Of a stretch of DNA of 53,770 nt, positions 18,499-26,581 are shown in pieces; positions within the stretch are counted from its first letter, which is position 1; the number at the start of each line of letters is the position of its first letter. The stretch comes from Aliiroseovarius sp. (lineage in GTDB: Bacteria; Pseudomonadota; Alphaproteobacteria; Rhodobacterales; Rhodobacteraceae), in contig NZ_JASBTN010000015.1 of the NCBI RefSeq assembly GCF_030148435.1, positions 1 through 53,770 on the forward strand, read 5' to 3'. A program made the translations under genes and the position numbers. The notes under the pieces were generated by a model that saw nothing but the letters and a program-made list of their open reading frames with translations, did no database searches and was not told the DNA's origin.

Positions 18499-19332
18499 AT
18501 GGACCGGAAACTTTTGCTGATCATTCTGGACGGGGTGCCCTGGCGCAACTGGCGGCGCCTGTTCGGTAACATGGAAGGCTGGGTGGACAGTGGCGATGCG
18601 CAGCGCTGGAAAATGCGGTCGGTGCTGCCCTCGACCTCGGCCAGTTGCTATGCCTCGATCCACACCGGCGTGAACCCGCAGGAACATGGCTGCACCGGCA
18701 ATGGCAATGTATTCCGCCTGTCCCATCCCGATATCTTTTCCGAAGTGCGCAAGGCGGGCGGTGTGACCGGGGCGGTGACGCATTCCTTCTGGTCCGAGTT
18801 CTTCAACCGTTCGCCCTTCGACTACGTGCGCGATATCGAGTATGACGAGCCCGAAAGCAAGACGATCAACCACGGCCGGTTCCATTCGATGACCGGCTAT
18901 GGCCATGCCAACCAGATGACGCCCTCGGACGTGGACCTCTTTGCCACACTGACCAGCCTGTGCCAGCGCCATGGGCTGAACTACGGCATTCTGCACAGCT
19001 GTACGCTGGACAGCATGGGGCACAGGTTCCACCATGACTGCCCGGAAATGGACCACGCCTGTTTCGTCGCCGACGAAATGCTGGCGCCGTTCATCCGCAG
19101 GTGGCGCGAGGCCGGGTACGAGGTGATCGTCACCGCCGATCATGGCCAGGACGAGCGCGGCCACCACGGCGGGCACAGTGAACTGCAGCAGGATTTCGCG
19201 CTCTATTATTTCGGAGAAGCCGAAGGACCGGATTACGACGAACGGCTGGACCAGCTTCAGCTGGCTCCGACCATACTGAAGCGTCTGGGCGTGCCGATCC
19301 CCGAGACGATGCGGGCCGCGCCCTTCCTGTAA
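18499..19332 (+). CDS. Alkaline-phosphatase-superfamily hydrolase (type I phosphodiesterase/nucleotide pyrophosphatase-like)
   Basis: A 277-residue metal hydrolase. Metal-ligand motifs are visible: Asp11 in IILDGVP, the D-x-x-G-H box DSMGHRFHHD, and TADHGQDERGHHGG near the C-terminus. In PSTSASCYASIHTG (44-57), Ser47 aligns with the nucleophile Thr of nucleotide pyrophosphatases; this assignment is by eye. There is no signal peptide, so it is probably cytoplasmic. The ATG at 18499 follows AAGGGAG. It lies after the peptide-type ABC operon and may hydrolyse an imported phosphodiester or phosphonate-like compound, which is inference only. A weak hairpin at 19339-19369 follows the stop. Confidence 0.85.
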   Translation: MDRKLLLIILDGVPWRNWRRLFGNMEGWVDSGDAQRWKMRSVLPSTSASCYASIHTGVNPQEHGCTGNGNVFRLSHPDIFSEVRKAGGVTGAVTHSFWSEFFNRSPFDYVRDIEYDEPESKTINHGRFHSMTGYGHANQMTPSDVDLFATLTSLCQRHGLNYGILHSCTLDSMGHRFHHDCPEMDHACFVADEMLAPFIRRWREAGYEVIVTADHGQDERGHHGGHSELQQDFALYYFGEAEGPDYDERLDQLQLAPTILKRLGVPIPETMRAAPFL

Positions 19333-19338
19333 GAAACG

Positions 19339-19369
19339 GCCCCGGTGGAGAAGATCATCGCTCCGGGGC
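19339..19369 (+). terminator. Weak hairpin after the phosphatase-like gene
   Basis: GCCCCGG (19339-19345) can pair with CCGGGGC (19363-19369); an inner GGAG/CTCC pairing is an alternative. No T-run follows, so it is only a possible terminator. Confidence 0.35.
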
Positions 19370-19439
19370 GGCTTGGGGCACCTTCCGACTGGCTGACGTC
19401 AGCGCTTACGGGCCCAACTTGGGCGATGGATGGCCTGAA

Positions 19440-19634
19440 TCTGCACAGCCCGTTTCCGCAGTGCGCCGAGTGGTGCGCGCGTCCGGTTGGTTCCTGGGAA
19501 ACAGCGGCCCGACCGCTGCCCGTGCTCGACCCGAAAGCCAAAACTCACCTGCCATTGTTCCGTTCCTGTTCAATTTTTCAGAAGTGAATCAGTAGGATCA
19601 ATGGAAACTTATAGTTTGGTTGGGTTTGGGCCCC
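19440..19634 (-). mobile_element. IS5-type insertion sequence remnant A (transposase 5' end only)
   Basis: On the minus strand, after a leader homologous to remnant B, an ATG at 19554 opens MAGEFWLSGRARAAVGPLFP and continues RNQPDAR before losing similarity. This is the typical N-terminus of IS5-family transposases, here truncated after about 30 residues. The stretch 19473-19634 aligns with 21845-22006 at a constant offset of 2372 bases. The rest of the 19333-19654 gap holds no gene I can support. Confidence 0.75.
19473..19634. repeat. Direct repeat, copy A (flanks manC)
   Basis: About 162 bases aligned with 21845-22006 in the same orientation. A 43-base block (19531-19573 versus 21903-21945) is identical by eye, while the outer parts have diverged. 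The repeat is the end of the IS remnants together with the transposase start. Confidence 0.85.
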
Positions 19635-19654
19635 AGGCCTTGAAACAGGTAAGC

Positions 19655-21070
19655 TCAGCCCCGCGCATACACATCCTCATAGCGGATAATGTCGTCTTCC
19701 CCGAGATAGGACCCTGTCTGCACTTCGATCAAAACCATTGGCACCTTGCCCGGGTTTTCCATTCTGTGAATGGCCCCCAGGGGGATGTAGACCGACTGGT
19801 TCTCGGACACCAACTGCTCCCGATCATCAATCGTGACCTTGGCGGTGCCTTCGACCACGATCCAGTGCTCGGCTCTGTGGTGGTGGCTTTGCAGGCTCAG
19901 GGCCGCGCCGGGGTGAACGACGATGCGTTTCACCTGAAACCGGTCTCCGATGGCAAGGCTCTCAAACCACCCCCAGGGACGGTGATCTTTCGGGAAAGTT
20001 TCAGCCTGTTTAGCCCGTTTTTCCTTTAGGGCTGAGACCGCTTTTCTAACATCCTGCGCACGGTTTGCATCGGCGACCAGAACCGCATCGGGCATGGCCA
20101 CGGTGATGATGTCTTTAAGACCTATCCCAACGACCTCGAGCCCTTCGTCTTCGGAACGAAGAAGTGTGTCTTCGCAATCTATTGCGGTTGCATGGCCGTT
20201 GGTACCAACGCCCCGTTCATCGCGTGTCCCCTCACGCCAGACCGTATCCCAGCCACCCAGATCAGACCAGCCGGCGGAAAAGGGTACGACCGAGAGATTG
20301 CTCGCGTGTTCCATCACCGCATAATCGATCGAGATCTCCTGAACACTGCCCCATGCAGCAGGATCCAGTCTAAGGAAACCAAGATCGGGTTTGCTGTCAT
20401 CCAATGCCGCTTGCACCGGCGCAATCAAGTCGGGTGCATGTTCGCGGAACGCCTCCAGAATGGTCCTGACCGAAAACAGGAATATGCCGGCATTCCAGAG
20501 GTGACGGCCATCGGCCAGCATTGCTTCAGCACGGGGCGTATCAGGTTTTTCGACGAACCGCTTCAGGGGCAGCGGTGACAACCCGTCAATCCGGGCCCCG
20601 AGCTCCAGATAGCCATAGCCCGTTTCCGCATGATCAGGGGTAATACCAAACGTCACCAACTGACCGGCATTGGCAGCTTCAGCGCCGGCTTCGACCGCCT
20701 CCCGGAATGCTGCAGGATCGGGCACCACGTGGTCAGACGGTGCGACCAGCATCAACGCCTCCGGGTCCGTCTTTTCCAGCAAGAGAGCAGCAGCCAGAAC
20801 GGCCGGTGCCGTGTTGCGCCCTTGCGGTTCAATCAGGATAGCACCTGGATCAATGCCAATTTCGGCTAGCTGCTCGGTGACGATGAAGCGGAAATCCGAG
20901 TTGGTCAGCACCAGTGGGGCAGAAAACCCGTCTCCTGATAGTCTTTGTGCCGACGCCTGGAACAGGGATGTGTCTCCGATCAGCGGGGAAAACTGTTTTG
21001 GATAGCTTTTGCGACTGAGGGGCCAAAGCCGCGTTCCGGAACCTCCACAGAGTAGGATAGGAGTAATCAT
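19655..21070 (-). CDS. manC: Mannose-1-phosphate guanylyltransferase / mannose-6-phosphate isomerase
   Basis: A 471-residue bifunctional enzyme that makes GDP-mannose from GTP and mannose-1-phosphate and, in full-length members, also interconverts fructose-6-phosphate and mannose-6-phosphate. The nucleotidyltransferase motif LCGGSGTRLWPLSRKSYPKQ is at the N-terminus, with FVEKPDTPRAEAML in the middle. The C-terminal cupin (from about 345) has RPWGWFESL, the metal-binding QSHHHRAEHW and IPLGAIHRMENPG. Length matches the ManC/AlgA/XanB type. The ATG at 21070 follows AGGGAGAG. It stands alone on the minus strand between two IS remnants, beside the glycan locus it probably feeds. Confidence 0.96.
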   Translation of the reverse strand: MITPILLCGGSGTRLWPLSRKSYPKQFSPLIGDTSLFQASAQRLSGDGFSAPLVLTNSDFRFIVTEQLAEIGIDPGAILIEPQGRNTAPAVLAAALLLEKTDPEALMLVAPSDHVVPDPAAFREAVEAGAEAANAGQLVTFGITPDHAETGYGYLELGARIDGLSPLPLKRFVEKPDTPRAEAMLADGRHLWNAGIFLFSVRTILEAFREHAPDLIAPVQAALDDSKPDLGFLRLDPAAWGSVQEISIDYAVMEHASNLSVVPFSAGWSDLGGWDTVWREGTRDERGVGTNGHATAIDCEDTLLRSEDEGLEVVGIGLKDIITVAMPDAVLVADANRAQDVRKAVSALKEKRAKQAETFPKDHRPWGWFESLAIGDRFQVKRIVVHPGAALSLQSHHHRAEHWIVVEGTAKVTIDDREQLVSENQSVYIPLGAIHRMENPGKVPMVLIEVQTGSYLGEDDIIRYEDVYARG

Positions 21071-21143
21071 TTCATACTCTCCCTAAACCATCTCGAAGAC
21101 TTTTCTGGGCTTGATTTCGAAACCAACCGCATATGTGTCGAAT

Positions 21144-21173
21144 GTTGTAAAAGAAAATCTTTTTATGGGTCAA
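21144..21173 (-). promoter_or_regulatory. Candidate sigma-70-type promoter of manC
   Basis: On the minus strand TTGACC (21173-21168) and TACAAC (21149-21144) are separated by 18 bases in an AT-rich stretch, about 75 bases before the manC start. Matches are 5/6 and 4/6. No other supported feature was found between 21071 and 21365. Confidence 0.4.
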
Positions 21174-21365
21174 GTTATTCTCTCCAGGGCAATAATTTCA
21201 GTTTGATTTCGCGGTTTTTCATCCAAGCCAAATGGGTCAGGTGCCCGCCTTTCATTCACTTTTGTTTAGGCTTTGGACCTGATGGAGGAGCGCTGCTGAG
21301 TTGATCATCTCCTCGTGCTTAATCCGTAGAAAGATTTTCAACTTTTACAGAGACTGTACAGGTTT

Positions 21366-22006
21366 TTGTCTCTGACGTGTTTTCTTACGTCATTGAAAAC
21401 AGGCCCGGCCAGACCAGGTCCCCGGATGAGATCCCGGCAGCAGCCCGGCCTGTCGGGCGTCTCAATCGCCCGGCGCCCAGCCGCCTTGAACGACCGTGAC
21501 GCCTCAGGAGGGGAACGCCGGGAAGAGAGGGAAGGTCCGGGCTGTGGCCCTCAACACCCCGCAGGTCGAGGGGATGACGGCCTCGACACCGCCATCGGCC
21601 AGGGCATCCGCAAATGGTTGGCGTCGTATCCCTTGTCCGCGATCAGGCGGGACGGGAGGGGGCGGGCATTGCCGCCGGGGCCACAAGCTCGGCAAAGATG
21701 CAGCCCCAGTTACCTTTCCAGTTCCAGCGGTTGAACCGGTTATAGATCGTCGTCGGCGGGCCGTAGACAGACGGGCAGCCCTTGCATCGACATCCCGGTT
21801 TCAACGCATGGACGATACCTCTGATCACCCTGCGGTCATCCACCCTGCGCGCGCCTGGCTGGTTCCTGGGCAGCGGCGGCCCGACCGCTGCCCATGCCCG
21901 ATCCGAAAGCCAAAACTCACCTGCCATTGTTCCGTTCCTGTTCAACTTTCAGAAGTGAAAACAGTACGACCAATTGAAACCAATGGTTTGCTTGGGTTTG
22001 GACCCT
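21366..22006 (-). pseudogene. IS5-family transposase pseudogene (remnant B)
   Basis: From an ATG at 21927 the minus strand reads MAGEFWLSDRAWAAVGPPLP, then RNQPGARRVDDRRVIRGIVH and YGPPTTIYNRFNRW, a clear IS5-type N-terminal half. Similarity then jumps, in another frame, to LIADKGYDANHLR near 21640, the second catalytic-Asp region, and again shifts frame to ALADGGVEAVIPST. About 100 central residues are missing and no intact reading frame remains. The C-terminal third is not recognisable, so the left limit is approximate. The element is dead unless helped in trans. Confidence 0.8.
21845..22006. repeat. Direct repeat, copy B (flanks manC)
   Basis: Partner of 19473-19634, same orientation, offset 2372 bases. 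A weaker echo of its outer end (TTTGGACCTGATGGAGG-like) is seen near 21272-21290. The stretch 22007-22204 that follows holds no gene I can support. Confidence 0.8.
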
Positions 22007-22204
22007 GGAGGGGAAAAAAGGAGGCTGGCACAACTTATTCGGTCTTGTGTTGACGTTTCCAAGATTACCCCATTGATGATCGGGTTGAGCTTGCCGTCTG
22101 AACCTAAAGCCCAGTTCGGATATTCGGACACCAGCAGACCGTCTATCAATTTGCTCCGGAACGCCTTAAGCATTGACTTGTAGAATAACGGTAGTGGAGC
22201 AGAA

Positions 22205-23194
22205 ATGACGTACAATCTGAGGCGAATACTGGTGACGGGGGGTGCTGGATTCCTGGGCTCCCATTTGTGCGAACGTTTGCTGAAAGAAGGTCACGAGGTT
22301 CTTTGCGTCGACAACTTCTTTACCGGCAGGCGCTCCAATGTGGGGCATTTGTTGAGCGAGCCCCGGTTTGAACTGCTGCGCCACGACGTTACTTTTCCGC
22401 TCTATGTCGAGGTTGACGAAATCTACAACCTCGCCTGTCCCGCCTCCCCCGTCCACTATCAGCACGACCCTGTGCAAACCACCAAGACCTCTGTTCATGG
22501 TGCGATCAACATGCTGGGATTGGCAAAACGGCTCGGGTGCAAAATTCTCCAAGCGTCAACAAGCGAGATTTACGGCGATCCGACCCAGCATCCGCAACAT
22601 GAGGAGTACTGGGGGAACACCAACCCCATTGGGCAGCGCTCTTGTTATGATGAAGGCAAACGCTGTGCCGAAACACTGTTCTTTGATTATTACCGCCAGC
22701 ACGGAGTAAGGATCAAAGTCGCCCGGATCTTTAACACCTACGGGCCGCGCATGTTGCCTGATGACGGTCGGGTGGTCTCGAACTTTATCGTTCAGGCTCT
22801 TTCCGGGGATCAGATCACGATTTTCGGGGATGGCAAACAAACCCGTTCGTTCTGCTTTGTTTCGGAGCTGATCGACGGACTCATGCGATTGATGGCGTCA
22901 TCTGACGATGTGACCGGGCCGGTAAACCTGGGCAATCCGCGCGAGCTGACCATTCTTCAACTTGCTGAAATGGTACTTGCCAAAACCGGCAGCACTGCAC
23001 CGCTTGTTCTGAAACCCCTGCCGATGGATGATCCGGTTCAGCGCCAGCCTGACATAACCCGTGCCAAAGAGCTTCTGGATTGGGAACCGCAGATCAGTCT
23101 GGAACAGGGCCTCGATGCAACGATCAGCTATTTCGCAGATGCCCTCCAAAAGTCAGGAAATGCTGCACAAGCGCAGCGCAGCGGGAGGGCCTGA
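22205..23194 (+). CDS. uxs: UDP-glucuronate decarboxylase (UDP-xylose synthase)
   Basis: A 329-residue extended short-chain dehydrogenase that converts UDP-glucuronate to UDP-xylose through a 4-keto intermediate. It shows the NAD-binding [10 protein letters not shown] (11-20), the active-site [10 protein letters not shown] around Ser118-Glu121, and the catalytic Tyr148/Lys152 in SCYDEGKR. The boxes [12 protein letters not shown] and [10 protein letters not shown] are characteristic of Uxs rather than epimerases. GTGGAG precedes the ATG. It is the first gene of the plus-strand glycan run, followed after four bases by a membrane protein. It implies xylose, or a sugar derived from it, in the glycan. 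Confidence 0.94.
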   Translation: MTYNLRRILVTGGAGFLGSHLCERLLKEGHEVLCVDNFFTGRRSNVGHLLSEPRFELLRHDVTFPLYVEVDEIYNLACPASPVHYQHDPVQTTKTSVHGAINMLGLAKRLGCKILQASTSEIYGDPTQHPQHEEYWGNTNPIGQRSCYDEGKRCAETLFFDYYRQHGVRIKVARIFNTYGPRMLPDDGRVVSNFIVQALSGDQITIFGDGKQTRSFCFVSELIDGLMRLMASSDDVTGPVNLGNPRELTILQLAEMVLAKTGSTAPLVLKPLPMDDPVQRQPDITRAKELLDWEPQISLEQGLDATISYFADALQKSGNAAQAQRSGRA

Positions 23195-23198
23195 AGGA

Positions 23199-24704
23199 AT
23201 GAGTTCTGTCTGGGGACGGGTAGGAACGGGCACGTTTGCAATCGTATTTTCCTTGCTTCTTTCACTGTGGGTGTTTCTGGCCAACGGCGGGGCAACCTTT
23301 TACTATGATACCATCTTCTATCTTGATCGCGGTCATCAGGTGTTGTCCCTGGTCGGTCTGGATCTGGCCCCGCTGCGGGAGGTGTCAGCAGCGTCGTCTG
23401 GGACGCCTCAGGAAATTGCGGCAGGTGGCTCGGTCGAAACGGTCGATGGCTCACGGTCGATGATCTATTCGCTGCTTCTGGGCGCATTTTTCTGGATCGG
23501 GGCCGTTGACGGCATGGTTGCGATGAATGCGGCGCTTGGCGTCGGCATTGTCTGGTTGGCCAGCCGTTTGTCTGTGCGTGGCCTTTCGCATGCGCCGCGA
23601 TCTTTAAGTATCTCTCTTGCCGCCGTGGGGTTGGCAGCCGTTGGATCCTTGTCGTTCTACGTCGCTTTTCTGATGCCCGACATGCTGGCACCGGTCCTGC
23701 TGATGTCAGCCGCGCTGTTGGCAGCATATGCCCCAAGGATGCGGATATGGGAGCTTTGTCTTGTCACGGCACTGGGTATTCTTGCCATTACAGCCAGCCC
23801 ATCACACCTCGCTATCGGGTTGATCCTGATGCCGATCCTCTTGCTGAGGTCCGTTTTGAGTCGAAGCCCGCGCCGCTGGTTGGGTTCCGTGCTGTTCCTG
23901 GTGGTGCTTCTTGCAGGGGTTGGCGAGCAGATGGTTCTGCGCCTCGCCGCCAAGCAGGTGGAAAGCGCCGAGGTCATCTATCGGCCATTTTTGACGGCAA
24001 GACTGATTCAGGACGGGCCGGGGTATTCCTATCTGTTGGACATGTGTCCGGTAGACCCCGAACCTAGCTGTGCCCTTCTGAAAGCCCTGTCTGCCTCGGA
24101 TGACCCGACCCGGTTCACCGCCACGAATATTTCATTTTCAATAAGCCCGACGACCGGGTCGTTCCAACTGATGTCGGCGGATGATCAGCGTAGGGTTGCC
24201 CAGCAGCAGTTCCGGTTTTTCCTGGATGTTCTAGTTGACCGACCGCTCGAAACTTCATGGGCGATTATAGGCAACGTATACCGCCAGTTGACCCTGAATA
24301 GCGTGAATATGACGCTTCAGACCGATGAGATCGTGGAACAGGCAACCGGGATGGCTGGAATGGCCTGGGGGGAATTTGCGGCAGGTCGGCTGACGGCCGA
24401 TACCGGATGGCTGGCCATCGCCAACCCTGCGCAGTCTGTTCTGTACCTGCTTGCGGCACTTTTTGTGCTGGGCTTTCTTTTCAGCGGCCGCTTGCCGCCT
24501 GCGGTGGCAACATTCCTGGTAATGATCCTGATTGGCGTGGTGGCCAATGCGATTGTCTGTGGTGTGCTGTCGCAACCCGCCAACCGATATGGAGCGCGTG
24601 TGATCTGGCTTTTGCCCGTTGCTGCCGTGATCGGCGGCGCCGTCCTTTTCGCTCGTCGCAGGGAAGAACGTTCCGATCCCTTAAAACGCATTGCAACTGA
24701 GTAA
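23199..24704 (+). CDS. Polytopic membrane protein, GT-C glycosyltransferase-like or Wzy-like
   Basis: A 501-residue inner-membrane protein of unknown exact function. By eye about eleven hydrophobic segments: one at 11-29, a group between about 88 and 243, and three after 411. A long hydrophilic loop spans about 245-410. Near the N-terminus TFYYDTIFYLDRG follows the first helix, where GT-C enzymes carry acidic catalytic residues; near the C-terminus SQPANRYGARVIWLLPV resembles lipid-sugar-dependent GT-C proteins. A Wzy-type polymerase is an equal alternative given the large loop and the flippase gene downstream. The ATG at 23199, with AAGGA just upstream, is preferred over an earlier start that would overlap uxs. 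Confidence 0.7.
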   Translation: MSSVWGRVGTGTFAIVFSLLLSLWVFLANGGATFYYDTIFYLDRGHQVLSLVGLDLAPLREVSAASSGTPQEIAAGGSVETVDGSRSMIYSLLLGAFFWIGAVDGMVAMNAALGVGIVWLASRLSVRGLSHAPRSLSISLAAVGLAAVGSLSFYVAFLMPDMLAPVLLMSAALLAAYAPRMRIWELCLVTALGILAITASPSHLAIGLILMPILLLRSVLSRSPRRWLGSVLFLVVLLAGVGEQMVLRLAAKQVESAEVIYRPFLTARLIQDGPGYSYLLDMCPVDPEPSCALLKALSASDDPTRFTATNISFSISPTTGSFQLMSADDQRRVAQQQFRFFLDVLVDRPLETSWAIIGNVYRQLTLNSVNMTLQTDEIVEQATGMAGMAWGEFAAGRLTADTGWLAIANPAQSVLYLLAALFVLGFLFSGRLPPAVATFLVMILIGVVANAIVCGVLSQPANRYGARVIWLLPVAAVIGGAVLFARRREERSDPLKRIATE

Positions 24705-24715
24705 CGGAGTTCCCG

Positions 24716-25732
24716 ATGACCGCCCCTCCCCAAAGCATCAGTGTTATTGTGCCCGCCTACAACGCGGCCCATCTGTTGCCAGATGTGCTTGCACCGCTTC
24801 TGGCGATGCAGAAGTCCGGAGAGGTGGCCGAGGTGCTGGTCATCGACGATTGCTCACCTGATGATACTGCCCAGGTTGCGCGCGACCTTGGCGCCCGGGT
24901 ACTGGCGACGCCCCAAAACGGGGGGCCTGGCGCCGCGCGCAACCTGGCTGCGGCTACGGCCGTGGGCGATATTCTGTGGCTGGTGGACAGCGATGTAATC
25001 GCCCGGGAAGGGGGCGGTGCCATCATTCGCCGCGCCTTTGAGGAACCGGACGTCAAAGCTGTTTTCGGATCCTACGATGATGCACCGGCAGGGACGCCCT
25101 GGTTCTCACGTTACAAGAACCTGATGCACCGCTTCTATCACCAGCGTGCCAACCGCGAAGCACAGACGTTTTGGGCCGGATGTGGTGCCATTGACCGCGA
25201 GATGTTTCTCAAGGTTGGCGGATTTGATGTCGAAACCTACGCGGTTCCTTCGATTGAGGATATCGAGCTTGGTTATCGCATTCGAAATGCCGGTGGGCGC
25301 ATCCTGCTGCTGCCGGATCTGGAGGCCAAACACCTTAAGGTCTGGACCATCCGCAATGCAATGTTCACCGACATTTTCCGTCGCGCACTGCCTTGGTCAC
25401 GCTTGATGATTTCCCGCGAAGGTCTAACGAACGATTTGAATACGGGGTGGGCTGAGCGGGTAAAGGCCGTCGTCGCTTTGGCCTTGCTTTTGCAACCGGC
25501 GATTTTGCTGATCAGACCTGATCTGTGGCCGCTTGCCGTACTGATCGCGCTCTTGGCGCTGTTCATGAACGGGGCTTTCGCACGGTTCCTGTTCAGGAAA
25601 GGCGGGCTGCGGCTTGCCGTCGGGGGCATGCTGTATCACCAGGTATATTACGTCTATTCCGCAACAGCCTATGTGTGGTGCCTGTTTGAGTATCATGTTC
25701 TGCGCAGGCGCAACCGTCTGCACGTGCCATGA
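24716..25732 (+). CDS. Family 2 glycosyltransferase, membrane-anchored
   Basis: A 338-residue GT-A-fold inverting glycosyltransferase. It shows SVIVPAYNAAHLLPDV, the nucleotide-binding Asp pair DDCSPDD (44-50), the metal-binding DSD (91-93), and the catalytic-region SIEDIELGYRIRNAGG (from about 180). Two hydrophobic stretches in the last 100 residues suggest membrane attachment. It has a full set of GT2 motifs, unlike the four GT2-like proteins further right. It starts 11 bases after the membrane protein and overlaps the deacetylase by four bases, so they are made together. Donor sugar unknown. Confidence 0.9.
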   Translation: MTAPPQSISVIVPAYNAAHLLPDVLAPLLAMQKSGEVAEVLVIDDCSPDDTAQVARDLGARVLATPQNGGPGAARNLAAATAVGDILWLVDSDVIAREGGGAIIRRAFEEPDVKAVFGSYDDAPAGTPWFSRYKNLMHRFYHQRANREAQTFWAGCGAIDREMFLKVGGFDVETYAVPSIEDIELGYRIRNAGGRILLLPDLEAKHLKVWTIRNAMFTDIFRRALPWSRLMISREGLTNDLNTGWAERVKAVVALALLLQPAILLIRPDLWPLAVLIALLALFMNGAFARFLFRKGGLRLAVGGMLYHQVYYVYSATAYVWCLFEYHVLRRRNRLHVP

Positions 25733-26469
25733 TGGGTGGCACGGTCGACATCCTGATGTACCACTCTATTGCCGAGGCGCCTGGCCCCACTTCGATCGCG
25801 CCAGAGCTGTTCGAAGCACAGATGATGGCGCTTGCGACCTCGGGCCTGCCGGTTCTTCGGATGGACGATGTGCCGGCGCATCTGAGCGGAGGTCAGGGCC
25901 GGGCTGTCGCAATCACTTTTGATGACGGGTTTCGCGACTTTGCAGAGGTCGCATGGCCTGTTTTGCGTCGGTTGGATTTGTCGGCGATGGTCTATCTGCC
26001 AACGGATTGCATGGACGGCACAGAACGCTGGGACGGTGCCCATGATCCACCGCGACCCCTGATGACATGGAACGAGGTTCGTCAATTGGCGTCTGATGGC
26101 GTGGATTTCGGCAACCACACGGCCACCCATTCGGATCTGTCTGCATTGGATGAAGCGGCCATAGCCAATGAACTGGGTACGGCAGACGCGCGCATGCAGC
26201 GCGAGCTTGGGCGCCGTCCGTTGCACTGTGCCCCCCCCTATGGCCGCAGTTCTGACGCGGCACGGCGTATCATGGCACGGGATCGACTGACATCCGTGGG
26301 AACGCGACTTGCCACCGCGGGGCCGTCAAGTGATCTGCACGATCTGCCAAGATTGGAAATGTACTACTTCACCAATCTAATCCGATGGCGGGCTCATCTC
26401 GAGGGCCGGGGTGGCCTGTACCTTCAACTAAGACGTGCATTTCGACAAATTCGTTCACAAATTTCATGA
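25729..26469 (+). CDS. Polysaccharide deacetylase (NodB domain, CE4 family)
   Basis: A 246-residue NodB-type deacetylase. The metal triad is visible: Asp65/Asp66 in TFDDGF, His130 and His134 in GNHTATH. The CAPPYGR box near 168-173 fits the family's substrate-groove motif. No signal peptide is seen, so it may act in the cytoplasm on a lipid- or nucleotide-linked sugar, or be exported by another route. Coupled to the preceding GT2 by an ATGATG overlap. Likely removes acetyl groups from an N-acetyl sugar of the glycan; substrate inferred. Confidence 0.88.
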   Translation: MMGGTVDILMYHSIAEAPGPTSIAPELFEAQMMALATSGLPVLRMDDVPAHLSGGQGRAVAITFDDGFRDFAEVAWPVLRRLDLSAMVYLPTDCMDGTERWDGAHDPPRPLMTWNEVRQLASDGVDFGNHTATHSDLSALDEAAIANELGTADARMQRELGRRPLHCAPPYGRSSDAARRIMARDRLTSVGTRLATAGPSSDLHDLPRLEMYYFTNLIRWRAHLEGRGGLYLQLRRAFRQIRSQIS

Positions 26470-26581
26470 AGTAGCTCTGAAATGTGGTTATTGTTAACCA
26501 AACTTAACGAAACAAGTGAAAAAATTGACCCGCCCGGGGCTCACATGGTAAAACCGGTAACGTCTTTTTTTGGAGATCTCT

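Noticed and set aside
21949-22215. Minus-strand frame of 88 codons before uxs
   Set aside because: It spans the IS end and the uxs leader and resembles no family; no ribosome site was seen.
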